Part shown: piece by piece, positions 6,035 to 6,341 of the stretch
Layout: each line of letters opens with the position of its first letter
Numbering within the stretch: the first letter of the stretch is position 1
Assembly: GCA_946480515.1 (NCBI GenBank)
Contig: CAMLKX010000110.1
Span: 1 to 6,341, forward strand
DNA: 6,341 nucleotides
Direction of reading: 5' to 3'
From: an uncultured Sphingomonadaceae bacterium
GTDB lineage: Bacteria > Pseudomonadota > Alphaproteobacteria > Sphingomonadales > Sphingomonadaceae
The notes under the pieces: generated by a model
Told to the model about the DNA's origin: nothing
Databases searched by the model: none
What the model saw: only the letters and a program-made list of their open reading frames with translations
Position numbers and translations under genes: made by a program

Positions 6035-6341
6035 CCCAACTTTTCCTTCAGCCGCTCATTCACAAGCTGTGGGTTGGCCTTTCCGGCCATCGCCTTCATC
6101 ACCTGGCCGACGAAGAAGCCGAACAGCTGCTGCTTGCCACCCCGGTACTGCTCAACCTTGTCGGCGTTGGCGGCGAGTATTTCATCGATCTTTGCATCGA
6201 TCGCGCCGGTGTCGCTGGTCTGCTTGAGCCCTCGCTCCTCGACGATCGCTGCCGCGCCCTGCCCGGTTTCGAGCATGATCTCGAACACTTGCTTGGCAAG
6301 GCTGGTCGAGATCGTCTTGTCGGCCACCAGCCCGAGCAGCT
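6031..6341 (-). CDS. gatB: Aspartyl/glutamyl-tRNA amidotransferase subunit B, C-terminal part (5' end outside window)
   Basis: GatB is the kinase/transamidase subunit of GatCAB, which converts Glu-tRNA(Gln) to Gln-tRNA(Gln), and Asp-tRNA(Asn) to Asn-tRNA(Asn), in the cytosol. Only the last 102 or so residues are in the window; the frame stays open to the right edge. They form the helical tail (GatB/YqeY-type) domain that contacts t[22 protein letters not shown], then EIMLETG, the [21 protein letters not shown] segment and a typical ending in which [18 protein letters not shown] precedes NERLKEKLG. The GTG at 6327 is an internal valine codon, not a start. The stop TGA lies inside the ATGA shared with the phosphatase start, and the last codons supply that gene's ribosome-binding site. 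Presence of GatCAB fits an alphaproteobacterium. Confidence 0.95.
   Translation of the reverse strand, partial: LLGLVADKTISTSLAKQVFEIMLETGQGAAAIVEERGLKQTSDTGAIDAKIDEILAANADKVEQYRGGKQQLFGFFVGQVMKAMAGKANPQLVNERLKEKLG

Noticed and set aside
6031..6327. GTG at 6327 as the start of a free-standing 98-residue YqeY-like protein
   Set aside because: The frame stays open upstream to the window edge with typical GatB sequence ([11 protein letters not shown]), so the codon is internal.

Overview
The window is high-GC DNA from an alphaproteobacterium, most likely a sphingomonad (Sphingomonas/Erythrobacter/Novosphingobium group). The main reason is a protein that keeps every active-site residue of the Sphingomonas PhoK (SPAP) alkaline phosphatase. 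The alphaproteobacterial-looking trigger factor and the dense minus-strand operons with ATGA overlaps fit this. The assignment is by recognition, not by a database search.

Layout from left to right. Positions 1-1101 (minus) hold the N-terminal two thirds of trigger factor (tig), cut by the window edge. It is preceded at 1148-1232 (minus) by a tRNA-Leu(UAG) gene with an encoded CCA end and a recognisable promoter. On the plus strand, 1361-1561 and 1563-1697 are two tandem, very small, proline-rich reading frames of unknown function; their tail converges on the minus-strand genes. Positions 1677-4311 (minus) hold three genes joined by two 4-base ATGA overlaps, in the transcription order lipoprotein (257 aa), M48 zinc metallopeptidase with a BepA-like layout (411 aa), second lipoprotein (210 aa). 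Positions 4403-6034 (minus) encode a secreted PhoK-type alkaline phosphatase. Its start overlaps by 4 bases the 3' end of gatB (6031-6341, cut by the right edge).

How the genes may work together. trigger factor, tRNA-Leu and GatB are cytosolic translation and folding functions. The three-gene cluster is the most distinctive part: all three products carry export signals, two are predicted to be lipid-anchored, and the middle one has a complete M48 zinc site like the outer-membrane quality-control protease BepA. It is best read as a candidate envelope proteolysis or quality-control module whose two lipoproteins are partners, substrates or anchors; this is inference from gene order. The PhoK-like phosphatase is probably a periplasmic phosphate-scavenging enzyme, although it is translationally tied to gatB rather than preceded by a visible pho-type regulatory region.

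I saw no insertion sequence, CRISPR array, phage gene, origin or convincing rho-independent terminator. No stretch longer than about 130 bases lacks a gene or proposed small gene; the longest is 1233-1360, which carries the tRNA promoter.
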